Shown piece by piece: positions 1 through 10,420 of a DNA stretch of 64,000 nt (position 1 is its first letter; each line of letters begins with the position of its first letter). The notes below the pieces were generated by a model. That model was not told the origin of the DNA. It worked only from the letters and a program-made list of their open reading frames with translations, and ran no database searches. The translations under genes were made by a program, and so were the position numbers. This DNA comes from Yponomeuta sedellus. Taxonomy: Eukaryota > Arthropoda > Insecta > Lepidoptera > Yponomeutidae. The stretch covers positions 17,113,988 to 17,177,987 of the forward strand of contig OW203726.1 in the NCBI GenBank assembly GCA_934045075.1. The letters are read 5' to 3'.

Positions 1-21
1 CTCGCATTTGGCCGTTTTTTT
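1..21 (+). repeat. 3' end of GG-element (interspersed repeat)
   Basis: The window opens in the last ~20 bases of the family that ends in 'cacttggccggttttt' elsewhere here (complete copy at 4171-4682). The body lies off the left edge. Confidence 0.6.
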
Positions 22-1109
22 ACTTATTAGCTGATCCCGACACTTCACATGGCCTGTCAGGTTGAGTTGAAAGTTAGCAGCTACAGGGAGACAAAGTCGC
101 CAGCGCGTTCGTATCGTAGTCGTAGCGCATTTCGCCAAGACATCAGAGATGCCTGCTGTACCATAATAACCCATAAACACGGCCCACGCTTATTGCATGA
201 TCATCATTATCATAGCATTCACAGCACGGTGGGCGTCACAGCGACGCAGACTGTGAATATCACAACAACAGGGAACAAGGGCGATGGGCCATTAGAAATA
301 CAGGTCTTCATATTTATTGCACATCATTTGTGCGATTTTATGTGGCTACTAATGATGCTAGATTAATTAACTGGCTGAGAACTATGCATGGTATAGGTAA
401 ATCTGATGCTCGTACATTGTATGCATTTTAAAACTCAGTTCTGTATCCAGGAGACGTAACACATTTTAAACTTTCGCGACTTGAACACACCATTAGAGTA
501 TTTTCGGGGCTTAATCGCGTACGATATCGAGGTAAAACAGCAATAAATTACCACAAGGTACTAAGAAAACTCCTGCGCTTTATCTACTTTCTTTAGTCCC
601 TGTATGCACGCATGCCGGGTTCGGATATATTTAGATATTTTTTATGGTGCCCTTTGCCAATACATCATGCTTTTGATCGAATATGTCCGCCTGAGACACC
701 GCATGCCGGCCCTCAAATCCACATTCGATCGATATTAATTTCTTACGTGAATCTATTCTTCCGTCAACCTCTCCATATTTCGAAACCAACGCAACACAAC
801 TCTTTTCGACCCACAACGATCTCTAATCTCACGGTTGCGTATTTAACGTCTTTCGCTACAGAATAGATTTTTAAATAGTTATTTTTTTTCTTTAAATAAT
901 CTAAACTGGCCAATAGCAAAAAAAAGTATTAGTTAAACCGACAATTTACAAATACCGTAAATCGGATCGCTAAATGATAAGCAAGCTGTATCCAGAGACT
1001 TTTTTTGAAATATATAATTTTTATTTTTACTCTACTTTCACTCATTTTTCGGTTCTTTTAGTGTCAAAATAAAATTATGTAAAGTACAGTAAAAAGATTT
1101 ATTTAAAAC
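22..1109. other. No gene seen; unassigned AT-rich DNA
   Basis: Short open frames at 49-366 and 612-866 have no recognisable protein motif, no supporting splice signals and no coding-like composition. I see no clear repeat boundary. Poly-T and poly-A tracts occur around 880-930. Confidence 0.5.
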
Positions 1110-1305
1110 TAGCTGACCCAACGAGCTTCGTACCGCCTACCATCGATTCTTTATTTTTTTTTATTTTTATCTCCGTAAGAACCATCCTTGTACTTCAAGG
1201 AATATTCTAAAAAAAGAATTAGCAAAATCGGTACAGCTGCTCTCGAGATTTGCGCTTACTAAAATCTTCGGCGATTCATTTTTATATTATATAGAAGATA
1301 GATGA
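1110..1305 (+). repeat. LINE-type 3' tail, copy 1 ('agctgaccca' family)
   Basis: Starts with 'actagctgacccaacgagct' and runs through 'ctccgtaagaaccatcc' and 'gctctcgagattt'. It matches 2020-2205 closely and in the same orientation. I believe this is the 3' region of an RTE-like non-LTR retrotransposon common in Lepidoptera. The retrotransposon assignment is from memory of the family; the repeat itself is directly visible. Confidence 0.6.
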
Positions 1306-2019
1306 CAGTTCTATACAGATGTACAGTTCTAGATATTCTATTCATTCATCTGATGGGCCACTCAGTTGTATGTCCCTATGCCATCTGCATCTAATTTACA
1401 GACTAGCGGTGCGTCAATTTATGCCATCGGACTATGTATTATCTGTTTTTGCTGGTTACAAAGCCTAAAAGCTTCCTAGTCCCAATTGTTGAACGTGAAA
1501 CAGAAAGGACTCAAGTCTGTAAAGCAAATGTGCAGTAACGGTAGCCTATAAGAACTACCTCCTTTGTCACCAATGTGTTGTTTCACAGTTTAACAGAACT
1601 CTAACAAGCTTGTAATGTTTGCATATTGACTGGTAATGAGTGGAAAGGCGGCGGGCATTTGTCGCCACGACGCGGTTAGACTCACTAATCGAGTGTGTTG
1701 TAAAGAAAACTCATGTAAATTACGTTCTTCGATATAGCCTACAGTAGTAACCAAGAAGTTTTAGAATGGAGGGCACAAAGGACTATACAGTATTGTTGGC
1801 AGTATTGTATTTACGTGTCGCGTAGGACACCGAGTATCGTGAATTCTACAATGAAATCTATCAAGATATTAAAGACACGAATTTGTAAAGTACACTTTGA
1901 ATAATCAGATCTATGCAGTTCCGGCTCTACATAGAATATAAATAAAGAAATTTAGTAACTTTAAGTAAAATACGAAAGTACGTTGTATTTTCTCTCAAAT
2001 TATCGTTTAATTTATAGAA
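1306..2019. other. No gene seen between two LINE tails
   Basis: AT-rich sequence separating the two 'agctgaccca' tails. No long open frame, tRNA-like box or inverted repeat was noticed. Confidence 0.45.
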
Positions 2020-2205
2020 TACTAGCTGACCCAGCGAACGTCGTACCGCCTAACAGTCGATTCTTAAATTTTATTTTCTTTTTCTCTCCGTAAGAACCAT
2101 CCTTACTTCAAGGAATATTCTAAAAAAAGAATTAGCGAAATCGGTTCAGCTGCTCTCGAGATTTTCGCTTACCAACACATTTTTACATTATAGATAATAA
2201 CAATT
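2020..2205 (+). repeat. LINE-type 3' tail, copy 2 ('agctgaccca' family)
   Basis: Second copy of the family at 1110-1305, starting 'actagctgacccagcgaacg'. It shares the 'ctccgtaagaaccatcc' and 'gctgctctcgagattt' blocks. Confidence 0.6.
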
Positions 2206-2212
2206 TTTTTAC

Positions 2213-2424
2213 TCATTTTTAAGGTTCCGTAGTCAACAAAGAAATCGTCGAGTTCCGCCAATTCCGTCCGTCAGACTGTTTGTCCGTGTCTGAGTTCAAA
2301 GACTATTAGTATGTTATTAGTATGCAGTTGTTACTCGTAGTTCTGCAACGCAGGTAAAAAAACTCTTCCTCTACGGAACCCTACAAAGCGCGTGGCCCGA
2401 CTGGCACTTGGCCAGTTTTTTTAT
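2213..2424 (+). repeat. GG-element, internally deleted copy
   Basis: Begins 'aaggttccgtag', contains 'gtccgtcagactgtttgtcc', and ends 'ggcacttggccagttttttt'. These are the start, middle and end landmarks of the complete copy at 4171-4682, but this copy is only ~210 bp. Confidence 0.65.
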
Positions 2425-2429
2425 TTATA

Positions 2430-2471
2430 ACATGGGTGTAATCTAGACAGGCGTCTAGATTACACCCATGT
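2430..2471. repeat. Perfect hairpin, 19-bp arms, 4-nt loop
   Basis: Arm 2430-2448 ('acatgggtgtaatctagac'), loop 'aggc', exact inverted copy at 2453-2471. A second hairpin (14-bp arms at 2518-2531 and 2542-2555) follows 50 bp later. The shape fits a local inverted duplication from template switching rather than a known element. Confidence 0.85.
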
Positions 2472-2639
2472 AAAATTGCATTGTGTTGTCGTAGATACTG
2501 CACATAGTTCTTTTTTCTTCTTACAAAGTTGAGGAGGACCACAACTTTGTAAGAAAACAAAAGAACATCGATGTACCAATGTGAGTGCCTCCTACTATGT
2601 GTACCTGTGATTGCTTTGTCTTAGCGAACCGAACTATAA

Positions 2640-5000
2640 TGTTAATATTTTTATTTATTTTATTTATTTAATTAGGTTTATCAACAGCATAAACATCCTT
2701 ACGTGCTAACAATTTTTATGAAGTTATGTTAAACTAGATGTATAACTAATTATAGATAAACACAGCATGCATAACAAAAGTAGGTATCTACGTACCTACA
2801 GCTAGATCTTAATTATAAGTTACTACAGTCTAATGACAATAATGTTGCTTATGTGCTTGACAGAAAATTATTAAATACATTTTTTCGATACTGATGTGCA
2901 ACATCAAAGTGCACATCCAGGACGGTACTAAATTTATTATAAAGGCGACACATACGTGGAATTGGTGAGTTCTGGCCTAACACTGTTTTTCTGTAAGGGA
3001 CTGAAAGTGGATTTGGGATGATTTTACGGGATGAACAGGGGACCCTGAGCTTAAATTGACTAAGTAATTGCGGGCAGTCGATAGAGTTTCTCAAAACTTT
3101 GTACACGAACATTAAATCCAGGAAGTCACTTCGTCTATCCAGGCTCAGCATATTAAATCTAACAAGCCCATCCTTGTAGCTACGCACCTTTTTTGCCTCA
3201 CCTGTAGCGAATGCCATGTGCCACAGAAACCTTTTCTGGATTCTTTCGATTCGCAGAATGTGTGTCGCGTAATGTGGTCGCCAGACTGTTGAACCGTATT
3301 CTAGAATACTACGGACTAAGGAGTAGAACTTTTGTTTTTTTGTTACGAAAAACTGTAATATTGCGTAGCACAAAACCCAGCATTCTAGACGTCTTGTTCA
3401 CCGTCGCCTCTATGTGTGGAATAAAGGTAAGTTTTTTGTCTAGTAAGATGCCTTGGTCTCGAATTGTATCAACTTCAGTTAAACTTATGCCATTAATATT
3501 GTATGTACAGGTTATTATATTTTTTATTTTTCTGGTGAAGTTGATGTAACAGCATTTTTTTTGCATTTAGCTCCATATTATTATCCTGAAACCATGCTGC
3601 AAGATGATTTAGATCTATCTGCAATTCGTTAGCGTCAGGCATTGATTCCACTACCTTCAAAAGTTTTAAGTCGTCAGCGTATAGGAAGGGGATGGAGGCC
3701 CGCACATGCTCCGGAATGTCATTAACAAAGATATTAAATAACACTGGTCCCAAATGAGAGCGGAACGCCCGAAGCTATGCAAAAACGTTCAGATTCAAAA
3801 CCATTCAATACTACATAAAAGGATCTCTCTTTAAGATATGATAACAACCAACACAACAATGGACCTGTAAAGCCGCAAGCGGATAGTTTTGAGCCCAGAA
3901 TCGAATGAGATACTCTATCGAACGCTTTACTAAAATCTGTGTAGATTACATGGAGTTCTCTACCATTGTCAACTGCTCTTAGGACGTTTTCAATGTAGGT
4001 GACTAAATTACTGCTAGTTGATCTTGCCTTAACAAATCCATGTTGGTGATCGGTGATGTACTTTTTAAAATAATTTTGAATGGCTGGGCAGACTAAAGAT
4101 TCTAAAATCTTACCAAAAGTACAAAGAATAGAAATTCGCCTGTAACTACTTACTACAAAGTTGTCATCATTTTTAGGGTTCCGTACCTCAAAAGGAAAAA
4201 ACGGAACCCTTATAGGATCACTTTGTTGTCCGTCTGTCCGTCCGTCCGTCTGTCAAGACCCTTTTTCTCAGGAACGCGTGGAGGTATGAAGCTGAAATTT
4301 ATATCAATTACTCAGGTCTACTGTCCCTTGAAGCTGTGAAAAAATCAAACTTCTAAGCCAACGCAATCAAAAGATACAGCCGTTTATACCGCAAATTTTC
4401 GACACTTGCAAGGGAATCAAAACCTACAGGGTGCTTCCCGTGAACTCAGAATCTTGAAATTTGGTACGAAGCAACGTCTTATAGCATAGATAAAGGAAAA
4501 ATTACGAAAACCATAAATTTTTAGTTACATCACATAATATATATTTTTTTAATAATTTTAAACTTACTACCCATTTCCTCATAAACGCGTAGAGGTATTA
4601 AATTGAAATTCATACCAAATACTCAGGTCTATAATACAGGTTTGTACGGAACCCTCGGTGCGCGAGTCTGACTCGCACTTGGCCGGTTTTTGAAAATCGG
4701 AACCATTTTTGCCACCTTCCATTGTTTCGGAAAAATGCCTAAGCTTAGAGATGTGTTGTAAATTGACAAAAGAGGATCAGCAAGACTTGTCGCGCATCGT
4801 TTGATAAACATGGGTGGTATGCCATCAGAGCCAGCTCCTACATTGAGCTTTAATAACAAAGTGTCATAAGTGATCTCAATGAACAACATAGAATCCGAGC
4901 CCTTATTCTGTGCGATATAGTCGACTCCGTCTGATGGTTGTTCTTGGCTATGAACAGATGAAAAGAAAGAACCAATTTTTATCATTATATGACATTGTCG
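2640..5000 (-). pseudogene. Jockey/CR1-like LINE reverse transcriptase remnant
   Basis: Minus-strand non-LTR retrotransposon in pieces. The N-terminal RT part (about 4985-4690) shows 'GSDGIPPMFIKRC' and 'PKQWKVAKMVPIFK', typical of fingers motifs 0-2 in Jockey/CR1 RTs. Further RT sequence continues around 4165-3770 with 'DHQHGFVKARSTSSN' and 'YTDFSKAFDRVSH'. The palm follows at about 3753-3550, with 'GPVLFNIFVNDIP' and the catalytic box FLYADD near 3687-3670. The thumb/C-terminal part (about 3373-2849) carries 'LEYGSTVWRPHYATHILRIERIQKRFL', the usual post-RT signature. The reading frame shifts several times and a 0.5-kb repeat interrupts it at 4171-4682, so it cannot encode a working enzyme. 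No endonuclease domain is visible upstream, so the copy is 5' truncated. The AT-rich stretch 2640-2848 is probably its 3' UTR. The Jockey-versus-CR1 choice is uncertain. Confidence 0.85.
4171..4682 (+). mobile_element. Complete GG-element inserted in the LINE
   Basis: Non-coding ~0.5-kb element starting 'agggttccgtacctcaaaag' and ending 'ctcgcacttggccggttttt'. It contains a (gtcc/gtct)n stretch near 4230-4255 and the internal blocks 'aacgcgtggaggtat' and 'aacgcgtagaggtat'. LINE RT coding sequence lies immediately on both sides, so both ends are defined to within a T-run of about 5 bases that could be a target duplication. Other copies here: 1-21, 2213-2424, 33405-34925 (interrupted) and 44700-45060. 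I cannot assign a transposon class. Confidence 0.75.
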
Positions 5001-5400
5001 ATGGATATTTCTGCAGACAAAGAGACTAGGAACCTAAGTATCAAATAAAGTGCCCAGGTTCTAATTGTACGTGGCCAACTAATACTCTACATTCGCATTT
5101 GTCCAGTAGCACAGTGTTTCCTCGAATGGGTGGCATAATAAATACAATGAGGTAGTTTGTGCTCTAACAGGAAATCTAAGCGGCATTTTCATATGTCCAT
5201 TTGGTGAGAAATCTAATTGGCCACAGGAATTCGATAGCTCAAAGTTGGTGTCGGATTACATATCGTCACGTTATCACGTTAGACACCTTAGACGAGATGG
5301 TTCGAAGATTTGTCTTTTTTACAGGTAGAGCCTTATTTTTACAAGCTTAAGTGTAGAAACTGTAGAAACAGCGGCTGATTATCACTTACAGACCTATCGA
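5001..5400. other. No gene seen
   Basis: Unassigned DNA between the LINE remnant and a 5S-SINE. No coding motif or clear repeat was recognised. Confidence 0.4.
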
Positions 5401-5404
5401 TATC

Positions 5405-5690
5405 AAATCTTGTATGACCCCACTGCTGGGGCACGGGTCTTTTCCTACATCGCAGGAAGATTAAGCCATACTCCACCAGGGGGTCACCACAAAGTCCGGA
5501 TTGGTGGAGGATTGTAAGGCAGTGGCGGGCCTTACTGTCAGAAGTTATCAAGCCGCCTATAAGGCCTCTGACGTGGCTTAGCGATTGTTATTACCGTCAG
5601 GTAATAACAATCGTTAAGCCGGCTGTCAAGCCGGAACCAACGGGGTAACGTGCCTTGCGATGCACTGAAGCGCTCAGAACTTACAGACTT
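5405..5690 (-). mobile_element. 5S-SINE copy, 5' truncated, with inverted-duplication insert
   Basis: Minus-strand copy of the family defined at 33539-33897. The plus strand shows the tail reversed ('ccccactgctggggcacggg'), then 'gtggaggattgtaaggcagt', then 'gccttgcgatgcactgaagc'; the 5S-like head is missing. At 5575-5595, 21 bases are followed by a 4-nt spacer and a near-exact inverted copy (5600-5620). Other family members lack the inverted copy, so it was added here. Confidence 0.75.
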
Positions 5691-6320
5691 ATGCTGCACT
5701 CGTTTAAGTCGCACTGTTCTATACTTCAAATAAAAACCTCTTGACTTTATGTTGATTGAAGGTACGATTGGCCGCACATCAACCTTCACACGCATTATAC
5801 TCCAAATCTGTTTACAACAGTAAAGGTTGTTTGTAAATGTTGATCAGCTATCGACTTGATAGACTATTAGATTTTCATAGTAAGTTATAAGCATCCGACA
5901 AGGCGCCAAGTGTCGCTTTCCTAAGACAATGCCTCGTCTCCCCACCCCAACAAGTCCACGTGTACCCGCGGCGCGTGCGGCGCTCCCAATCAGCGCTGAT
6001 CTAAGATACGTACGTCTGATACCAACCTACGAGTAGAGCGGTGAATCAATCTTCCGACCGCCCGCCTGCCTATCTCCGCCATGGCTACTATGCCCTAGGG
6101 GCAAAGAAAATATAGCCAGATGCACAAATGGGCGGAATGGAGTAGAATTGAGAAGATACTACATCAAGGTCTAGACTAACCACGAGACTAATTATAATAT
6201 AGTCTAAATACTTTCCACTGTATGGCACAGCCGTCTCTCAGAGATACTTTGTATGGCTAACTTAATAACTACGCGTGTCGATCGCGTATTGGTAATTTCA
6301 AGCGCTAAGGTAGTGAACAC
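5691..6320. other. Unassigned; GC-rich patch at about 5935-6080
   Basis: No coding exon recognised. The patch at 5935-6080 is richer in GC and CpG than its surroundings and has an E-box-like 'ccacgtg'. It could be regulatory or a decayed element, but nothing confirms either. Confidence 0.3.
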
Positions 6321-6324
6321 CTCA

Positions 6325-6480
6325 GACACTCCGGTTTCCTCATGATGTTTTCCTTCATAGTTAGCGAGTGGTTCTGTTACTACACATCACAAATGTACCT
6401 ACGTAACTTAGAAAACAATTCCATTGTAACATGCCAGGGTTCGAACCCGCTCCTGCTCTCTACTGACCGCGACAGCGATA
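6325..6480 (-). mobile_element. tRNA-derived SINE (SINE-B) fragment
   Basis: On the plus strand it reads 'tttcctcatgatgttttcct' followed by 'gccagggttcgaacccgctc', the reverse complement of a tRNA B-box region ('ggttcgaaccc'). The same two landmarks occur in the complete plus-strand copy at 61650-61995. Confidence 0.65.
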
Positions 6481-6587
6481 ATACCCCTTCATGCGGCTAG
6501 TGATTTTTCTAACCAAACAATGTCAAAGAAAATCGCACATTTTTTTTTTCAACAGAAATAAACAATATAAAATATTTCTTCTTTGCT

Positions 6588-6795
6588 ACTTGAATTAAAT
6601 TGTAACTAAGTGCGACGGAAAATAAACCAACTAGGTATTATGGCGGAAATGCATCGAAGTCCTAGGATCCTGCCGATGTAGCTGGGTAGTACGATGTCAG
6701 GCGTTTTGTGGCGCTAAAATGTCAAAATATGACAATTAATGACTGGAAACTTGAGCATTTTGAAATTTAAAGCGACTAGATTAGTCGTACTACAC
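6588..6795. mobile_element. Small TIR element, copy 1
   Basis: The core from 6686 to 6793 is bounded by 'gtagtacga' and its inverse 'tcgtactac'. Inside, 'gcgctaaaatgtcaaa' faces 'gcattttgaaattt'. The copy at 8835-9030 matches core and flanks, so the repeat is longer than the inverted termini. A diverged third core lies at about 51330-51437. Confidence 0.6.
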
Positions 6796-7019
6796 AGGAT
6801 GGCTCTAAATTCTATTATATGTGAAGGCTCTAGGTCCTAAAAGCTTGTATTTGTGTTGTGCAGTTTTTGTTGTGCAGATTATTGTCCACTTTGATCATGA
6901 TTGAGTTATCTTTACCTACCAATTTTCATACAGTGTGACGGAATAAGATTCGTTTCATGCATTACAATGAAGTCATTGTTGTGTCTGAAAACAGATTAAG
7001 TCGTAAATAGAAGCGTTCA

Positions 7020-7340
7020 TGGCCTAATCGAGTGATTGGAACCCATAATATGAGTTAAGCAGCATGGGTAACCGTCCCGTGACTACCGCTAGTGGCATTT
7101 TTTCCGAGCACTTCCGTGCTTCGCAAGGCACGTTAACCCGTTGATGCCAGCTGTCATGTAATGGTAGTCGATAAGCCATGTCTGAGGCATTATGGGCGGC
7201 TTGATAAGTTCTGACAGTAATGCCCGCTACTGTCTTACATCTTTCAAAAACCCTCCCCGGTGGAGCATGGCCTAACCTTCCTGGGATGCAGGAAGAGACC
7301 CGTACCCCAGCAATGGGGACATGCAAGGGTGAATATCGAC
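7020..7340 (+). mobile_element. 5S-SINE copy with partial 5S head
   Basis: Plus-strand copy. 'gagttaagcagc' and 'atgggtaaccgtc' (7050-7078) resemble the box A/intermediate element and box C of 5S rRNA. Then come 'ctagtggcatttttt', 'ggcttgataagttctgacag' and the tail 'caatggggacatgcaagggt'. The 229-aa minus-strand open frame across this region is a by-product of the repeat, not a gene. Confidence 0.75.
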
Positions 7341-7344
7341 AAGC

Positions 7345-8362
7345 GCTCCCAATCCAGATAAGTATCTTATGCAAATCTTCAGGCGTCAACAGTTTCGCTA
7401 CAATACCTTTGGTTATAAACCCAATAGGCTCAAAAGTGGCTTTGATTAAGCAGAACGTGAAAGCAATTCCCGACATGTCTTCGCATGGAATCGGATCGCC
7501 GCTTGGCCTACGGCTAGTGTTGCCAGATGTCACAGTTTTAGCGGAATGTCCCGTTTTCCGTCCTCTCAGAGCACTATGAGCAGAACGCCCATAATCCCGT
7601 GTTTTTATCGAAGCTATTGACAAGTCGTCAAAATAGTAGCAAATGGCAGCCCTCGTTCTGTCTACCCATTTAACATAAATGCGTAAGTTTAATATAATAT
7701 TTATGAGTAGCACTCGTTACGTTATCGGCAACGATAATGATTCTGTTACGATATTTGCAGGTGGTCCAAACAATTTTTTTCAGCTACTTGCTTGGAACAA
7801 GGTTTATGTAGTAGGAAAGGGGTGGGGCCAAAAGTGGTTAAATTTTCTTATGTAATAAATTTAATAAATGGACAGCACAAAGTCCGCTTAGATCAAAACT
7901 GGATAAAATTTGGCGCGTTACAGTGTTAATAGTGTTTATCTTGATGGTATGCGTAAGTATTTCTCATACTTGGTTGGACGGATCGTCCCGAATTTCCATT
8001 TCAAGTCCCGTCTTTTCCCACTTAAGATATTTGGAACAAAATGTTCTGGCAACACCAAAAATGGCCCGGAGGTTTAACAGCTTGTCTAATGAACCGCATT
8101 CATTTGTTCTAACTATTATTTTATTGTAATAGTTCCATATTAGGTCCGGCTTATCTTTACGTCGTATATTCAGTGCAGGCCACTGCATATTTAGATGTTA
8201 TGTACAATTATGGCTTCGTTGTCTAATACCATACACTCCGAGTTTAAAGTAAACTTCATACCTATGCTAATTTATTAGTTCCGTAATGCGTCCATTGCGC
8301 GCAAAAAAATTTTTAGTACCTCTAAACCAATATTATAAAACACTTTACAAAGTTACTTTTTT
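7345..8362. other. No recognised gene; unplaced 74-codon frame
   Basis: A minus-strand open frame at 7964-8188 reads 'WPALNIRRKDKPDLIWNYYN...SKYLKWEKTGLEM', which looks less random than most frames here. It could be a transposon-protein scrap, but I recognise no family. Otherwise AT-rich DNA. Confidence 0.3.
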
Positions 8363-8535
8363 TAAAACCTATTTAGAGGCTAAAAATTCCACCCATGCCG
8401 GAACTCGAACCCGCGACCTCCGGCTAACCGTGCCAGCGCTCTCCCAACTGAGCTAATGCCCGACTTACCGGCATCAATGAAATTTTGAACCTACTCGTAT
8501 TTACAATACTCTCTGTATTACGTACAAGAAGTTAC
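8363..8535 (-). mobile_element. tRNA-derived SINE-A, single copy
   Basis: Reverse complement of the SINE-A unit: tail 'aaaacctatttagaggctaa', B-box complement 'ggaactcgaacccgcgacct', A-box complement 'ctcccaactgagctaatg', then the upstream part 'aatactctctgtattacgta'. The tRNA-like cloverleaf is imperfect (see 25150-25345). Confidence 0.75.
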
Positions 8536-8639
8536 ATTTTTGCGGACGAATAAACCACACATATTTTTTTTAGTAAGACAGGTTTAGACTTCACACTTGA
8601 TGAAATAAATAAAAATCTATGGAAAGAAAACTATAATAT

Positions 8640-8725
8640 TTAAAGAAGCAGTGGCAGCGCAGCGGTAAAACGCCTCACATTTGTGAGGTCGTGATTTGCA
8701 TGCCGGCAAGTACCACTGACTATGT
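8640..8725 (+). repeat. tRNA-like SINE head fragment
   Basis: 'gtggcagcgcagcggtaaaa' followed by 'gtcgtgatttgcatgccgg' resembles A- and B-box spacing of a tRNA-derived SINE with a decayed B box. No cloverleaf forms convincingly. Confidence 0.4.
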
Positions 8726-8834
8726 TTTCTAAGGTACTTGTATATTTGTAAAGCTATAGTATCAAACCAATCGCTAACTGTAAGGAAAACGTCACGAGGA
8801 AGCCACAATGCTTGAGGTGTTCATATATTTGCCA

Positions 8835-9030
8835 AATTAAATTGCAACCAAGTGCAGCGGAAAATAAAACTACTACGTGGAAATGAATCGGCCTAGGATC
8901 CCGCCGATTTGGCCGGGTAGTACGATGTCAGGCGATTTGTAGCGCTAAAATGTCGAAATTTGACAATTGATGTACTGGAAACTTGCGCATTTTGACATTC
9001 AAAACGCGCGACTAGATTAGTCGTACTAAC
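8835..9030. mobile_element. Small TIR element, copy 2
   Basis: Close match to 6588-6795, including 'ggtagtacgatgtcaggcg' near 8916 and 'gattagtcgtacta' near 9015-9028. Non-coding. Confidence 0.6.
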
Positions 9031-9244
9031 CTGCCCTCCTATTACGTAGCACTCCACTCTATCGAGTGAAGCATTTAGACAACTCCTAAGTGTCAAAAAA
9101 TGTATGCATTTGACAGCCGGAGTAGCTTAAAAAAAGTAAAAATCAACGTCACTCAACTCAGTTGATACTTACGAATAATGCCCCAGGATGGCCCTAAGTT
9201 TTGTCAATATCATTTGCTAAGTTTTGCGCTTGAAATTTCCAATC

Positions 9245-9352
9245 CGCGGTGGAGACGGGTGGTAATTAAGTCCATACTCTCTCTTTTTCACTCTTTCTGA
9301 GAGAAGACTTGTGTACTACAACGGGACATATACAACATGTTATTGAAATAAC
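9245..9352. repeat. Short interspersed repeat ('actctct' family), copy 1
   Basis: 'taagtccatactctctc', 'gagagaag' and 'gggacatatac' also occur in this order at 29735-29825 and, shortened, at 56178-56245. Probably the reversed tail of a non-LTR element. Confidence 0.5.
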
Positions 9353-9984
9353 GTAGAACCTGAAAAGTTCCTCCAGTAACCATGATTAAAAATCTTCCCA
9401 TAAGCGAAAGTTTAAAGAACACATTTTTATTTTTCATACAAACAGACCGCGTAAAGTTCCAAGGCACTGTATAATATGTAAATATAAAATAAGTAATTTT
9501 AATGTTTCACTCTTTGGAAATGTTATCGATACTGAAGAACTGTTTTCAAGTTATTATTCGTTATTCCAATACTGAAATGTATGTATAGGACGCTTTGTTT
9601 AAACTTTGACAATTTAAATAGGAGTTTTGCTTGTTCCTATTGCTAAGAATTTGTAAGTAGATAATTATGTATGCATGTTCTGCTATTCGTTTATGCATTG
9701 ACCGCAGCTCTATTATGTTACTACTATTGTAAGAATAGCGACACTCCTATTGTTACAAGTTTTTGATGGCACTCATTGGATCTTATTCGGTAGTTATATG
9801 ACTTAAGGATTTTACGCCAGATTTTCTCCACTAGAAACCAGACCTAAAGGCCGCTGCTGTCGTTGTATGCAGTATTCAACAAACAGCATTTAAATTGTTT
9901 ACGTTGATTTAAATTTCTGATTTTATATTTTATGCGGGTGGTGAGGTGGTCTATTATTACGAGTATTATTAGCGACTAATGAAT

Positions 9985-10080
9985 GTTGATGAAGCGAAAA
10001 AGGCTTGCCAGGATCGTGACAAGTGGCTTGCCTACCGCTACGGGGACAGACGTGCGTTTATATATGTATATTTATTATTT
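9985..10080 (+). pseudogene. LINE 3' coding tail fragment
   Basis: Translates in one frame to VDEAKKACQDRDKWLAYRYGDRR. The element at 43770-43880 gives VDEAKVICQDRGKWQSM just before a stop codon. Both are the C-terminal end of the same LINE-type polyprotein followed by its short 3' tail. Confidence 0.6.
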
Positions 10081-10104
10081 CATCAATACGTGCGGAACAA
10101 ACAA

Positions 10105-10270
10105 AGCTACGGGTTTTCTCACGATGTTTTCCTTCACCGTTAGCGTATTGTTGTGGTATTGCGACTACAAATTCGCAAATGTACGTAGCTTTGAAATTGA
10201 ACAAAGTCACTGGTACATGCCCGCACTGGGGATCGAACCTGGGTCTCCCGCTCTCATATTATATGGGCTA
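10105..10270 (-). mobile_element. tRNA-derived SINE-B, reversed copy
   Basis: Plus strand reads 'tctcacgatgttttccttca', 'cgcaaatgtacgtagctttg' and 'ggggatcgaacctgggtctc' (B-box complement), the reverse complement of 61650-61820. Confidence 0.7.
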
Positions 10271-10420
10271 GGCTGACTATGCTGTCAGTTTTTTTTTTTT
10301 TGATGAGGCAATAAAATTCTTTTTAGTATGGTATAGGTGAACCATGAACCATGTCCCCGGCGCTACAGCATCCGAGTGGTCCCTTCACCCATTTAGTGTG
10401 AGTGAAGATGCCACTGGACG
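10271..10420 (+). repeat. SINE-B-associated 3' module
   Basis: Contains 'ggctaggctgactatgctgt' just upstream and 'cgagtggtcccttcaccca' followed by 'gtgagtgaagatgccactgg', all also at 61865-61998 joined to a SINE-B head. Here it sits next to a SINE-B head in the opposite orientation, so the copy is rearranged or two inserts abut. Confidence 0.55.

Noticed and set aside
7024..7713. Longest open frame in the window (229 codons, minus strand)
   Set aside because: Its first-translated half is unassigned DNA and the rest lies antisense to a 5S-SINE. Such frames recur with every copy of this repeat (e.g. near 33.6, 37.4 and 56.7 kb) and have no protein motif.
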